Source: Chrysomallon squamiferum
Lineage: Eukaryota > Mollusca > Gastropoda > Neomphalida > Peltospiridae
Assembly (NCBI GenBank): GCA_012295275.1
Contig: CM022679.1
Coordinates: forward strand, 15,339,842-15,403,841
Direction of reading: 5' to 3'
Length of the DNA: 64,000 nt
Under the pieces are notes generated by a model. The model was not told the DNA's origin and ran no database searches. It saw nothing but the letters and a program-made list of their open reading frames with translations. Made by a program: the position numbers and the translations under genes. Shown here one piece after another: positions 13,018-25,853 of this stretch; the stretch's first letter is position 1; every line of letters begins with the position of its first letter.

Positions 13018-13096
13018 ATGGATTGTGATAACTTTAACTTCAACAATTTGAAACTTTTTGAGGAGAATCAGACTAAGAACAGTGAGCATGACACAG
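13018..13096 (+). other. possible upstream exon of the 13.3-kb small-protein candidate
   Basis: Starts at an ATG and reads MDCDNFNFNNLKLFEENQ and on, ending ACACAG|GTAAAT at a good donor. The matching acceptor (CCGTTTCAG) is at 13244 after a (GA)n intron. Joined in this frame the peptide stops at about 45 residues. Alternatively it is untranslated leader for the frame starting at 13269. Codon-like composition is the only support. Confidence 0.22.
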
Positions 13097-13119
13097 GTAA
13101 ATATATTGCTTTTTCCTTT

Positions 13120-13120
<1 letters not shown>

Positions 13121-13196
<76 letters not shown>

Positions 13197-13216
13197 ATAA
13201 TAATAATAATAATAAT
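13121..13216. repeat. (GA)n then (TAA)n
   Basis: (GA)n to 13193 followed by AATAAT units. Confidence 0.95.
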
Positions 13217-13268
13217 GAATACAATTTTCTTTTCTCCGTTTCAGTAGGAAGGCTGACACAGGGGATAA

Positions 13269-13460
13269 ATGGCTTCCCAGCCTGGCCATGCTTTGAATGA
13301 AAGCGAAGATTATGTATTCTTCGATTGCTTTGAAGAGGATTATGGATCGGACATATTTAATGAGGCTTCATCACAGGGCGAATATCAAAACAAGAAAATC
13401 CTAGTAACAGTCTGTGCTCTAGTGTTCTTGATAATGATGTTGAAAGTAATAGACACATAG
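13269..13460 (+). CDS. candidate small tail-anchored protein, 63 residues
   Basis: Unrecognised. The frame starts MASQPGHALNESEDY, continues with an acidic, aromatic-rich segment (FFDCFEEDYGSDIF, about 17-30), then a basic NKK followed by one hydrophobic helix LVTVCALVFLIMMLKVI near the C-terminus, a layout typical of tail-anchored proteins. It is not built from simple repeat, unlike most short frames here, and sits just 3' of a plausible splice acceptor at 13244. No homology recalled. It could be a chance frame. Confidence 0.3.
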   Translation: MASQPGHALNESEDYVFFDCFEEDYGSDIFNEASSQGEYQNKKILVTVCALVFLIMMLKVIDT

Positions 13461-13799
13461 TTTATATGTAAAGCAAATAGCGAATTCCAAACACATAAGC
13501 CGAGAAGTCCATTGTACATAAAAACGGCATTGATTACGTATGTGCTTTTTTTTTTTTATGTTTACGTGCACAGCTCCTTCTGTGAATTATCAATGTTATC
13601 TTATGCTTTTTAATTAAACCATTTTGGTTTCTTTGTTGTGTTTATTGTTTTATTTCCCCTCACTGTCATTTGTGAAAAGAAACTGAACGAACTGAAATTA
13701 AGTGCGAAAATAAGGAATAACAATAATATAATCATACATAGGTACATATATAGACACTAACATACATGTATACACACATATAACACACACAGACACAAG

Positions 13800-13986
13800 A
13801 TTGTCTTGATGGCCGAACGTAACATCGCTTTCGGTGTGCGAGCGAATGGGTGTCATACGTTCGAGTCTCGTCAGCGGCATCTGACGGGGTTTGTGAGGTT
13901 GTGATTGGACTTTGTCCTCCTGTGCCAGTGCGTTCCCGAATATTGTCTACGTGCAGAGTCTATTCAGACGTACATAAGACAGAGAA
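13800..13986 (+). mobile_element. tRNA-derived SINE, copy 1
   Basis: The head contains TGGCCGAACGTAAC (box A-like, as in Leu/Ser tRNAs) and GTTCGAGTC at 13859-13867 (box B), followed by a tRNA-unrelated body ending near GACGTACATAAGACAGAG. A second copy of the body is at 46262-46434. Confidence 0.65.
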
Positions 13987-14814
13987 TATTACAACTCCTA
14001 AAGTACGTACAAATTCACATATACACATTCATACGCGAGGAATACATCTGTTGACTAATGTCTGGTCTTTTTTATTTATTTATTTATTATTTTTCTTCCA
14101 GATAATTCAAAGGTTAATTGATTCGTCTCTTTTATTTTTTCGCTAATGCAAACAAACTGTTATAGCATTATGCCAACATTATAACACTGGAAATATCGAA
14201 AAATGCAGCTTGTACCAAAATACCTTTTAAGAAGTTTATACTTTGCTGTTGAAGAATTTGTAACATTTACAATGATTTGACTGGAGATCTATGTTTCTAC
14301 GTCAAAACGAAACATTTTACATAATTTTATTTTGTGATTTAAAAACTACACGAAAAATATTTGACAGTATTAATTTTAGTTTCTGAAATGGTTCTTAACT
14401 GTTAGTAAGTGCTGAGCTATGTATCTGGGTGAATTAAGTCAATTTGTATTAAATTGTTAGTCACCAGGGCTATTTCACAAATCACACAGCAATAATTTGT
14501 ACTTGAGGAAGTAGCAAATATATATGTATGTACGTACACGCGCACATGTCTATTATCTCAGTTACCAACAGAGTGTGAAAATAAGGTATTAGTTATGATG
14601 ATGTCTAAATCTTATGGAATTTTCCAGCGAATAGTAATAGTAAATGTGTTAGTGTAACACTACAGTTAACGTCAAATGAAGTCAGGTGCACCAACAGGTA
14701 AACGTTTATTAACTTACCGATATCATTTTACTGTGTATGTAAGAGCATTAAAATATATGAAATTTAATAATACATTTACGTCACTGAAAATGCAATTTTC
14801 CTGACACTCTCTGA

Positions 14815-14860
<46 letters not shown>

Positions 14861-14861
14861 G
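14815..14861. repeat. (AAT)n
   Basis: Trinucleotide tract continuing into a degenerate AGTAGT-rich stretch to about 15020. Confidence 0.9.
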
Positions 14862-15679
14862 CAGTCGTAGTAGTAGTAATAGTAGTAGTAGTAACAGTGG
14901 TATTAGTAGTAATAGTAGTAGTAGCAACAGTAATTTATTATAGTTGATTCTGTTTTAAAATAATGTTAATAACATATTATTATTAGTAGTAGTAGTATTA
15001 GTATTATTATTATTATTATATAAACTATAAAATATTATTTAATTCAGATTTTAAAATAATTTTTATTCTTTTTCTTACGTGATCCATAAGTAATTCTTTT
15101 CTCCTCTGAAAACGAAAATATTTACGAATTCAGAAGATAAATATGTACTGGCGGAATTTCTGATGCAATAACTGTCAATAATTGAAGATGTAGCTTTTCT
15201 GCGTGTGTCCATTTATCTCTGTATTTTCCTTCTTTTATATCTACATGGGTTTCCTTTGTTAATTACAGAAGATCAAATATATTTTGGAAATGTCAATAAA
15301 AAGTAAAAGTTTGACAAAGATGTTTGTCTGTTTTCTGTCATAGTGTGTGGACGAGGTTTTGTTCCAACATTTGGCGTAGAAATGTAGTTCAAAGTCAGAT
15401 CATCGTAAAATGGAAGTTTTTTGTTGCTGTTGGTTAGAAGTGCGAGAACATTCCAGAAATTTAATTTTAAAGCCCGGTATGTGTTTTCTTTTTTCTTTAG
15501 TTTTTGTTTAAATTCATCTTCGTTTTTCTTCTCTTTTTCATCTAATTCAGACTAATGTAAACGATTTAAGTATGTGTTTTTTTGTTGTGTGTGTACGTCT
15601 GTGTGTGTGGTTGTTTGTGTCTATGCATAGTAAATGAATTTGTTTCAGTTTATCAAGTTTAGAGGAAGTTTTTCTTAAT

Positions 15680-15682
<3 letters not shown>

Positions 15683-15768
<86 letters not shown>
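15683..15768. repeat. (GA)n
   Basis: Pure dinucleotide tract. Confidence 0.95.
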
Positions 15769-15771
<3 letters not shown>

Positions 15772-16002
15772 AGAAAATCCAACTTGATAACTGAAATGAA
15801 AATAGTTAACAGTTTATTTAATTAATAACTTTTAGTTATTTATCATCGTTAGATTTAAATACATATATAAACTAATGAACGCGAGCTGTCTTGGCGGGAC
15901 ATAGCTGTTCAGTTAAAGTAACTCGAATTAATACAGAACTCTGTATGTTCAGAGTAGTTCCCCTTGACGTCTTAATGATTCTAGATAACGTGGATAATCA
16001 TT

Positions 16003-16090
16003 TTATTGATAATAATAATAATAACAACAACAACAACAACAACAATAATAACAACAACAACAACAACAGCAACAATAATAATAATAATAA
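16003..16090. repeat. (AAT/AAC)n
   Basis: Mixed AAT and AAC triplets on the plus strand. Confidence 0.9.
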
Positions 16091-16497
16091 AATAAATTTA
16101 AAAAATAGTATAAAGATTAGTAAAGTTTACAGTTTAAATCTAAGCTTTGTCAGTAGAGGTTTTACTGAATGTTTTGCTTCCTCATTGTTTTACTACTAAT
16201 GAAAATATAAAACTTTGACTTATCTGAATATTATTATTGCTATTTATTACCAGTTCTATCAATACATCTACTGTGCGACTGTTGCTAATATTATTATTTC
16301 TACCGCTATTGTTATTACAACAACTGCTATTATTATTATTACGAAAATGTTTTCATGATAAAGAAATATAAAAAGAATACAGAGAATTGTTGAAAGTGTC
16401 GCAGTTCAGACAAAATTGTTTGAAAACGACTATTAGTTCCACGTAAATGTTATCTAACGGAACGTACCATATACTGAAAAACATGAATTTCATCTTT

Positions 16498-16534
<37 letters not shown>

Positions 16535-19435
16535 AAAATAAGTAAAATAGAATAGAATAAAATGAAATGAAATAAAATAAAATAACTAACTAAATAAAGA
16601 AAGAAAGAAAAACATTAAAAATAATAACACAAAATAATATATATATATATGTTTTGACACACACATGAAAAAAAAAAAACACTTCTTTCATTTTTATTTG
16701 TTATGTTTCTCCTCTGAGTCTTGTTCGTGAAAAAACTAATTATGTGATAAACCAAAGATCAGTTTTAAAGGGTCATTACGTGGCCAGTTTAGGACCCGGT
16801 CCACACAATGGCTAATTTGCTTAACTTTTCTTTTGACCTCAGGTCGGTAAAGAAAACTCATTTGGGTCATGTGACACCGTTACCGATATTCCGCCATAAT
16901 TGTTTCAGACATCACATTCAAAGCAATATTGTTTACAAATGGGTGTATACTTTTACACTTTCACTGAAACAAAATGAACTTGTATGATGTTATTAGAAGT
17001 CTGTTTTAATAGTCAGAAGAAGAAAGCGACAACAATTATACGTTATTGTAAAACTGCGACGTGTGTGACGACAAACACAGCTCCGCGGCAGATTTATGTC
17101 AAGTCGAAATAATGTAAACTCCTTTCTGTCATGAACTACTTCTTTAACTTCTAATGTCAGAACCGACAGATACCATTTCAAGCTGAACAAGCTGTAGATT
17201 GGAACCTCATGGTCTGAAAAGGCGTTTAATACTTTCATTTAACGTACTGCACATCCTTAATTTAACATTTATCAAACAGACATCGATGGTTTATCATCAT
17301 TCAGAGCCTCAGAGTATCAAAGTTTAGCCTTATTTGATGAAGACCAAATTATGCCAAAAAAAAAAAAAAAAAAACAACAACAACAACAACAAACCAACCA
17401 AACAAAATAATAATAATTATTATTATTATTTTGGTGGGAAATCACATATTTAAAAAAAAAAAAAACAACAACAACAAACAAACAAGAAAAACAACAACCA
17501 GCAAACAACAACAAACCGAAACATCTGTATAAATAATGTGTTACTAAGATTTGCTCTTTAAGTTTGTTTCACGTACCCTTTACTATCACAGCTATACCTC
17601 TCCACACCTACAAACACGTGGAACCGTATACGTGTAACTAAGTTAGTACAAAGGTAGTAAATATCGGATGGCACCAGAACAACCCATGATGGTGTTGTTA
17701 TTCTTATTATTATCTTTGAGCTCTCTTTTATTTTTGGTCTGTTTTGTTAAGGACATGTTTCATCATCGCAAAATCATCATCTTTTCACATACCAGAGAGT
17801 TATCCAAAGATATGTTACCATACCAGCAGATGTAGAAATGCTGTCACAGTCAAACGCGCGCGACATCCGAGGAAAGGAGACAAACGAGCTACCAGTCTGC
17901 CCCGTTTTATCATCCTCGTGCACATGGCGTCATGTGATAGGCAGTGTTAACAACAACTGTTGAAATACGTGTACGCTAAATTAGCTTTCAGTGAACACGA
18001 GCTCTTCAAAGGTAATTCTGTGAGCTTGTCAGTGTCACCTCTCCTTTTATACAGCTAAGTGTTAAGTTCAGTGTCTTTAACAGCCAGAGTGGATTATTTT
18101 CTCTTCTGAACATTTCTTAATAATTATATATATATATGTATGTATGTATGTATGTATATATATAAAAAAAGAAATGTCGAGTCAACGTGACATTAAATGT
18201 AACCTTTTATTGAAAAGGCAGCGTTATACATTGATAGATTAGGCACACACACATACACACTAATACCTATCCAAGACATCTTTTATTTCAAGCACATGTA
18301 CACTTTTAATACCCAGCTCTGAATAAGCTGAGGTGTAAACATTATTAATTATATATGTAATAAATATACAATGATATTGCCTTAATTGTTTTGTGGTTTT
18401 GTGGTAACATAAAAATAGGGTAACAAGATAATAAAAATGCCAAAGTTATTGAACAAAAACCAGTAAAACGTTTTTTTTTAAATTCGGACTATGAATAGTC
18501 AGTGTATGAATATTCAGCATTATTGATATCGGGTTCTGAAATATTTGTTTACATTTACCATAATAGATATCTTGTAAATTCTTTATGGAATTTAATTATT
18601 ATTTTGAATGAAAAATGTGTTGGATTTAAAATAATAAAAGATTTAAATTAAATCAGTAAAACTGTATAGAAGAAGGAAACTTAAAATCAGCATCTTAACG
18701 CTTATACAGTGATGCAAAATGAACTGGCGCGAATATTATCAGTTTTTAAAACATCCATTTAGGCGTTCGTTGGGTCTTTTTATATGTTAACATATTTTTT
18801 AATTTTTTAAATGCAACTATGAATCTGACTGTTGCTTGGTACCCACTTATTACAAAATTAAAATGTGACTCCAAACCGATGGGGATCCTGTATGACGAAG
18901 GAAAATAACTGATTAAACCGACGTCATGTTGTATGTTTTAGTCTCAAAACGTGGGCTCTTGATTCCTCCATGCACGAAGGCAAATGTTCTGTAATTTCCA
19001 GCAGTCACACCCCCACAAAAAAACAACAACACCCCAGCATGTTACGAATCAGAAAAAAATTAATTATATATTTAAAACTCGTTGTCCTACGCTGTAAAGA
19101 TTTTCCAGCTGTTTTCGTCTTTATTCGCTCGCGTTGTTATTGGCTTTTTTTTCTTCTTCTTTTTTCTTTTTCCCCTCATCAAAGCCACGGCGAGAGCGAG
19201 TGTAGATCCCTGAAGAATATTTTTCACCTACCTTTGTAAAGTGTGTTTTTAGCACCTCGAACTTACAACACGTGACACGATAATTGCAGACAAACAGGTT
19301 TAACGTACAAACATCACTAACAGATCCGATCGGTCTCTCTATTATAACTTTCGTAGATGCAAGATAAAGATAGTGAAGATTTCTTTAATTCCGTGCTTTT
19401 ATTTACCTGGTACTTCTCCTCAGGAACAGCTGCCT

Positions 19436-20293
19436 ATGACTAATCATCTCTGATTTGTACTAAAAACCAGCAATAGCTGCCATGTTAAATATCATTTGCC
19501 CATAGCTGTAGTAGCTGTAGTTGTGGTAGTGGTAGAAATAAAAGTAGTAATAGTACTGGTAGCAGTAGTAGTGTTGTTAACAGTAGCAGTAACAGGAGTA
19601 ATAGTGATAGTATTATTATTAGTAGTTTTATAGTAGTAGTTTTAGTAATAGCAGTAGTAATAATAGCAGTAGTGGTGGTGGTAGTAGTAGTAATTTACAA
19701 AATAAAAAGCAATGAAGAGATCTGTAAAGTTAAAACATGACTGTTTGTATTTTGAAATATATCACATCGTCATAACTGTTACCACCATCAGCAAAATTAC
19801 TTTCACATCATCATCTTCATCTTGCTTTGACTCCTCTTCATCATTGTCATTATCAGCTTCACAGAATAACTTATGTACAGACATAAATACAGTGTACGAC
19901 TGCAAGTTGAAAAGTATAAAATTATAAAAAATAAATAAAAATAAAAAATACGGACTCCAAACGCGAACATTATACAACAGCGTCCATAAAATAAGTCGTA
20001 GAAAACCCAGTCAAGAGTATGAAGCAGTGATACGTTTTAACCTGTTCAGCTGTAAATGTAACCAGAGAAAACAAGCTGGTTAGTAGACGTGTGTCTAGCA
20101 CTGACAGTTTCCACCCTGAACAGACATTCCAGCTGCAATTACACACAAAGATAAAACATAATGCGTTAACGCGGTAATACAAAAGTAGATGCTACAAAAA
20201 ATGTTCTACCCATCTGCACTAGGAATTTTATTATACATTTTTTTCTTTTTGTACGAAGTGAAAAAATGTAAAGTAAAACGTTTTCTGTCAGGT
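19436..20293 (-). repeat. dispersed repeat R2, inverted copy
   Basis: Reverse complement of 6681-7806 without the 315-bp insert. Shared landmarks include GCGTTAACGCGG, AGACGTGTGTCTAGCACTGA and the (CTA)-rich segment ending ATAGCAAATGAT-like. The plus and minus copies are about 12 kb apart. Confidence 0.8.
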
Positions 20294-20917
20294 AAGAAGA
20301 GAGAGAGGGAGAGACCTAAAAAAAACCACCAAAAAACAAAGTTAATCAAATGGAATGAACGGAATAAAAGGAAAAGATGTATGACCGGAAAAGCAGACCT
20401 ACTCAGTGACTAACTGTTTAACGATACCTCGACATGTTTAACAATTAGATGTCATGCATAGTATAACATTTTATTAAACTTATGATATATAATTAGTAAA
20501 ATCTACGGATGCCATTTTATAGAATGTACATATCGATTTGCAGCAAATGATCTGTTTATATGGAAAAATCCACCCATACTCCCACCGACCCTCCCAACCC
20601 CCCAAAAAAATGGAACACCCAAATAGAAACAAACCCTATTATTTAATAAACACGTTATTTGACAATGACTGAAACATGTGGTTTCTCACTGAATAGGATA
20701 TAAAAGCGAATAAAAGTTAAATACAAATCTCTCTCTCTATATATATATTGGTGCATTGGAATCAAATTGCTGAACAAGGCAATGTAATAAAAAAACAATA
20801 TTTTTAGTGTATGAAAATCAGATATTATTTAGCTTAATACTAGTGGGGTAAATATACTTTAAGCTTTATGGTTCTACACTATAATAAAATAAATAAATAA
20901 ACAGACGAAGTTCTCAC

Positions 20918-20969
20918 CTGCATATAATGCTAATGAAGGAGTATACAGGACGAAAGCGAGATAAATCAG
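20918..20969 (-). pseudogene. orphan symporter exon 3 (unit A), splice sites intact
   Basis: Reads [17 protein letters not shown] plus one base, the same 52-nt exon as in the symporter, preceded by a TTTGCAG acceptor and followed by a GTGAGA donor. No other symporter exon was found within several kb on this strand, so it cannot make the transporter alone. Confidence 0.8.
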
Positions 20970-21264
20970 CTGCAAATACAATGACAAAGTTCATGATTAC
21001 AAAAAGGCAAAGGTAAACACAACACGAAACACGTAAAAAAATTGCACATGAAAAACAAGTCATAGCTTCAGCATGTTTTATCCTATTACAATAAGATTAT
21101 AAGAATTATCTATTATCCCTTTTCTATTTTAATACAGATGAATTTCTTTTTAGAAACAAAATTTTTTACTTTTTTATTTTTCGAAATGGTCATAAATATG
21201 TAACACGAGAACTATATAAAGTATATCTTTTCATATATTATAATATCAGGTTTCGTGTGGTCCA

Positions 21265-21309
<45 letters not shown>

Positions 21310-21412
21310 TTTAAAAAATAGTATAAAAACGTGTTTCCTTTGCTTCGAGAGTAACAAATATAAATTGTCTCACATTAAAAATGTAAGATGTGCAATAAAA
21401 ACTTCATTAAGG

Positions 21413-21416
<4 letters not shown>

Positions 21417-21490
<74 letters not shown>
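21417..21490. repeat. (CT)n at the edge of orphan unit A
   Basis: Counterpart of the (GA)n tract at the start of symporter intron 2. Confidence 0.95.
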
Positions 21491-21494
<4 letters not shown>

Positions 21495-21840
21495 CTCTGA
21501 CATACATACACAGAAATATATTACATATGAATGTGAGCGCGTTAGGAGGTATGTATATAAAACAACTTTTTAAATTTGAATTTTGCAGTTCGTATGAAGT
21601 TAGAGAAACGGAAAAATAATTTCGTTGCTTGTGTTTTATTCACTTTTGTCTCTTTTACCAACACCTTATTTTATTCATCGCATTTTCTGAATATTCTTAA
21701 TAAAAACAGATATCTCAGAAACGTTTTTCTTTTCGAGTTAAACGATGTTTAAATATCTGTACCAAAGCTTAATTACTAGTATTATTTGAAAACAACTTCG
21801 ACATAAAAGTGAATTCGACTTGAATACATCTAATTAAAGA

Positions 21841-21927
<87 letters not shown>

Positions 21928-21948
21928 TAATAATAATAATAATAAAAA
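21841..21948. repeat. (AAT)n
   Basis: Long trinucleotide tract with two A-rich interruptions. Confidence 0.95.
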
Positions 21949-22158
21949 GACAGAAAGAAAAGGAGGGAAAAGGCTTTTTATTTCATTTTTGATTTTGAAC
22001 TAAGAAATCGTTTAGTACAATTAAAGAGATAATCTTATCCGTTTTCCTAAGTACTGTACTACTGACGCTATTGTATTCACTGTTCAAATGTCTTCTGATC
22101 TTTAGCATCTGTAAGATTAGAGCATTTATATATTTGCCATAAGAAACGTTTGTAGAAA

Positions 22159-22224
22159 TCGGTATTGGGACTTGAACCGATGCACTGTCATTCTCAGTTC
22201 CGCAGTCTTAACATTTTAGCTATG
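22159..22224 (-). repeat. tRNA-like sequence, probable SINE head or tRNA pseudogene
   Basis: Minus strand carries TAGCTAAAATGTTAAG (box A-like), GCGGAACTGAGAATGAC and GGTTCAAGTCC (exact box B). No matching acceptor stem pairs closed the cloverleaf, so it is not called as a working tRNA. Confidence 0.5.
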
Positions 22225-22392
22225 AAAAAAGCCTGTGTATTTTTTTAAGCGGATTTTTTCACTGTTATGAAACCTCGCTGTCAACAGCAGACAGACATCC
22301 ACGATAACGCATGCTCTGCTGCATTTCGCACAAAAGATGAAATAGCTTATACAAGCAGATGTTTATTAAACGTTAAAACCCCACCAAGAAAC

Positions 22393-22907
22393 AACCATCG
22401 GCCAACGAAACAGACATAATACACCTGCAGTCAGACTGGTTCAGCCTTCTTCAGTAGTTATTTTCATTCCCCACTTTGAAAATAAAAACGACTTGTGTCT
22501 TCTCTGTTTCATTTAGCTCATCCCCAGGTTTTCAATTTCGTCATTTGTTCTGAAGACCTTGAACTACATATCCAATCGTGTGTGTTCGACATTTTCTATG
22601 GCAGCTTTCAAATGTTAATTTTAGCCTATTTGTACTTTTTATTATGAATGTGGAAATGTTAAAATAAATATAATGGTTACGATTATACATTAATAATTAT
22701 TGTTATAATTAAAGGATTAATGACAACGATGGTGACGACGACGACGTAAGTGATGGTGATTATGATGAAGAAAGAAAGAAAAGGAAGAAAATATACACGT
22801 ATGATCTCAAGCACACAAACACTAGGATACCACTACGAATAGGGACATTATTCTCTTTCACGTTCACCCAGTGCCCCAAAAACTGTTTCTTCAAAGACCT
22901 TTCCATA

Positions 22908-23002
<95 letters not shown>
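22393..23002 (+). repeat. dispersed repeat R1, copy 2
   Basis: Matches 1031-1608 closely, ends in (GA)n at 22911-23002, and has about 65 extra bases before the tract. The two copies differ by scattered substitutions and by the length of a (GATGGT)-like run. Confidence 0.85.
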
Positions 23003-23004
<2 letters not shown>

Positions 23005-23147
23005 AGACAAAAAAATGTATTGAGAACGTCATTAAACAAAACATTTCTTATTTCTTAATTCTCATTCTGTTGAAAGTGTTAAAGGTTTTGGCTGTGATCC
23101 TCTTTTAAAATCTACACCAATGCGCCGAACGCGTGCCATAGGCCGAA

Positions 23148-23320
23148 TGCTACTACTGCTACAACTTCTACTACTACTACTACTACTGCTACTACTCTAC
23201 TACTACTACTACTTCTACTACTACTACTACTACTGCTACTACTACTACTACTACTACTACTATTACTACTACTCTACTACTACTACTTCTACTACTACTA
23301 TAACAACAACAACAACAATC
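23148..23320. repeat. (CTA)n
   Basis: Imperfect CTA/CTT triplet repeat, the source of several artefactual open frames. Confidence 0.9.
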
Positions 23321-23972
23321 AGAAAAAATAGAAAATACAATTAATAAATAAAAATAATAATTTAAAAGAGAAGAGATGTAGAGAAAAAGAACAACTGCAT
23401 TAAACATGGCGCCAAACTGACGAAGTGGCGACTGCAGAAGTTACATTTTAACAACAAAAACGGCGTCACGCAAATTTAACTCCATTGAACTGCACCAAAC
23501 AGGTACACGTACTTGTACTTCTTGACCTAAGTATTTTTCTTAAAGTGTTGCCTTTATTTGTGTTAAACACGTGAATTTTATTAATCTCATTTTCAGGTGC
23601 GCGTTTTCAAACTCGAAGTAAAAAACTCGACGTTATGTTAATCAGCAGCAAAACAGCCCTTGAATGTTTCTTTATTTATTTTTATTTTTTTTAATTAAAT
23701 TTTAGAGAAAAATGGATACATACGTACATAGATAGATAGATAGAAAGATGGATAGATTAGATAGATTAGATACATAGATGGAGAGTGAAAGAAGGAGAGA
23801 GGGTGAGAGATGGATAGACAGGGGAGAAATGAAATCGGGAGGGAGAGAGACAAAGAGACACACAGTTCAAGTTTGAGGAAGTTTTTTTTACTTTATGAAA
23901 ATCTGTTATGAAAAGCAAAGCTTGAACGTCACAATTAAATAAATATTTTGGTTATTGCATTTGGGTGTTCAA

Positions 23973-24003
<31 letters not shown>

Positions 24004-24239
24004 ATTAGTAAGTAAATAAAAGAATTTAAGTTAGTAAATAAATAAATATAAACAACAACAAACGAACAATACAAAATAAAAAAAAAAAAAAAAAAATAAA
24101 AATAAATAAATGAATAAATAAAATTGCCCGAACAATTTTTTTATTTTAAAAACGTGTGAAATAAAATTTTAAAGGATTCTTTTTTTTTTAATCTTTTTTT
24201 AAATGTTCTGCCCACGCAGATAACCACCCACAGAAACAT

Positions 24240-24530
24240 ATAACGAAAATCACTAATTTACACCCAACAATGCGTCGCCAGGAGCTGGTAGCAACACAGC
24301 TCCCATGATTCCCGCGTACAGCCTCCGTTTCGGCAGCACGCGCCACATACCGCGATATTCCCCATCTCGCGACAGTCTATCTGCGCGCAGATACATTACA
24401 GCACATTCTGCCTCTCGTCAATTGACTTTAATATGAATTTTATTGAAGCGTCTCGTCCCACGTGGGTGCGTTCCGCATGAGTGCTTTGCTCACACGGAGA
24501 GGCCAAACGAGCCCGCCACTTTTTGTTTCT
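24240..24530. promoter_or_regulatory. GC-rich non-repetitive island with an E-box, candidate cis-regulatory element
   Basis: About 290 bp of clearly higher GC and CpG content than its surroundings, set between A-rich and T-rich tracts and 2.4 kb upstream of the bHLH gene. It contains CACGTG at 24459-24464, CAGGAGCTGG, repeated CGCG words and a TAATATGAATTTTATT segment. No long open frame with coding character was seen. A regulatory role is inferred from composition and position only. Confidence 0.3.
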
Positions 24531-24599
24531 GTTAGAACAGTTGGCAAACCTGAACAACTTTTGCGACTGTCTAAATTAATGTTAATTTTTTTTTATTAT

Positions 24600-24656
24600 T
24601 CTTTCCTTTTTTTTTTTTTTTTTTTTTTATTTTTTTTTTTTTTTTTTTTTTTTTTC
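24600..24656. repeat. poly-T
   Basis: Homopolymer with single A, C and G interruptions, directly 3' of the GC-rich island. Confidence 0.9.
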
Positions 24657-25459
24657 GTTTTTTGTGTGATTTTTGTGTGCATGACAGTTAAATAGTAAAA
24701 CTTTACAGAAGAAGAAGAAGAAGAGGAAAAGAGAAACTTTCGGAAAGACGATCTTTATCAGTGATCGTGATGCACAGACACGAAAATCTATCTATATATG
24801 GTTGTTTTTTTTTTTTTTTACCTAATCCATCATCTTCGTTAAGAAACGAGAGAGATACACTGACAGACAGACATGCACACACACAAAGAAAATAACTTGG
24901 GTCTATTATCTTACCTTAACTGAATATCAAAAACACCTGTCTGTCTCTGTCTACCTGTCTGTCTGTCTGTCTAACCCTCTATCTGTGTCTGTCTGTCTGT
25001 CTGTCTGTCTATCTGTCTGTCTATCTATCTACCTATCTACCTACTTATCTATATGACTGTCTATCTATCTATCCACCTATTTGTATGTCTCGCTGTATAT
25101 CTATATTCTAGGTTCAGGGCTAGGTTCAGTGCAATACATATGTTTTCTTTTCTTTTTCATTGCAGAAATAAAGTAAAATTAAAAAAATTAAAAAAAAGAA
25201 GATGAAGAGAAACCTTTGAAAAGAATGTGCGTCAGTCACCTGTCATCGACTGGTAAACAAACATGCGAGTAAACGTAGAAAACAAAAACACCTGTCTAGT
25301 ATTTAACTTTACGTCATAACAGTGATAGCACAAAGTAGGTCACTGAATCGCGGTCAGTTTCGAATGAGATCGCCAAATTTCATAATTATAGTAATATTAT
25401 AAATATCATAATTACAGTATATTATAAATATCATATATTTTATCAATAATGTATCGTCA

Positions 25460-25491
<32 letters not shown>

Positions 25492-25814
25492 GTATCCAAC
25501 TGCTGTGGCTCATCATCCATAGAATTAAATAAATGATTCCTGTCACTGTTTTAACGTTGTAGGATATTAAGTATCTGATATATGATTTGTTATGACAAAA
25601 CAGATAAATATTCACAACTGAAGCCACTTTGTTTGCTGTTATTTTTACCCATCCCCTGACAGAGGTGAATTGTGTGCAGAGAAACAAACACCAGTTTTTC
25701 TGAGACGACAGTTCTGGAAAACCGGTTGTTTCGGAAAATTCTCAGAGAAGAGTGTATTATTAGCTCATTTCATTTTGAAACGTTTTCTCACAGTAGAACA
25801 AATTATTATTATTA

Positions 25815-25853
<39 letters not shown>

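Larger units (their letters stand above)
13987..19435. other. region without a supported gene
   Basis: Simple repeats, poly-A at 16500-16531 and unremarkable AT-rich sequence. Some less AT-rich patches (16770-16900, 17860-17960) show no coding pattern. Confidence 0.65.
20726..21490 (-). repeat. orphan unit A: inverted copy of the symporter intron 2-exon 3-intron 3 segment
   Basis: Reverse complement of the region around symporter exon 3, running from the (CT)n tract (matching the (GA)n at the start of intron 2) past exon 3 to the TTGGTGCATTGG motif of intron 3. It lacks exon 2 and exon 4. It keeps intron 2 text deleted from copy 2 (near CATGAAAAACAAGTCATAGC), so its source was not present-day copy 2. 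Confidence 0.85.

Noticed and set aside
22159-22224. Functional tRNA gene
   Set aside because: Box B is exact, but the acceptor stem does not close and the box A region is irregular.
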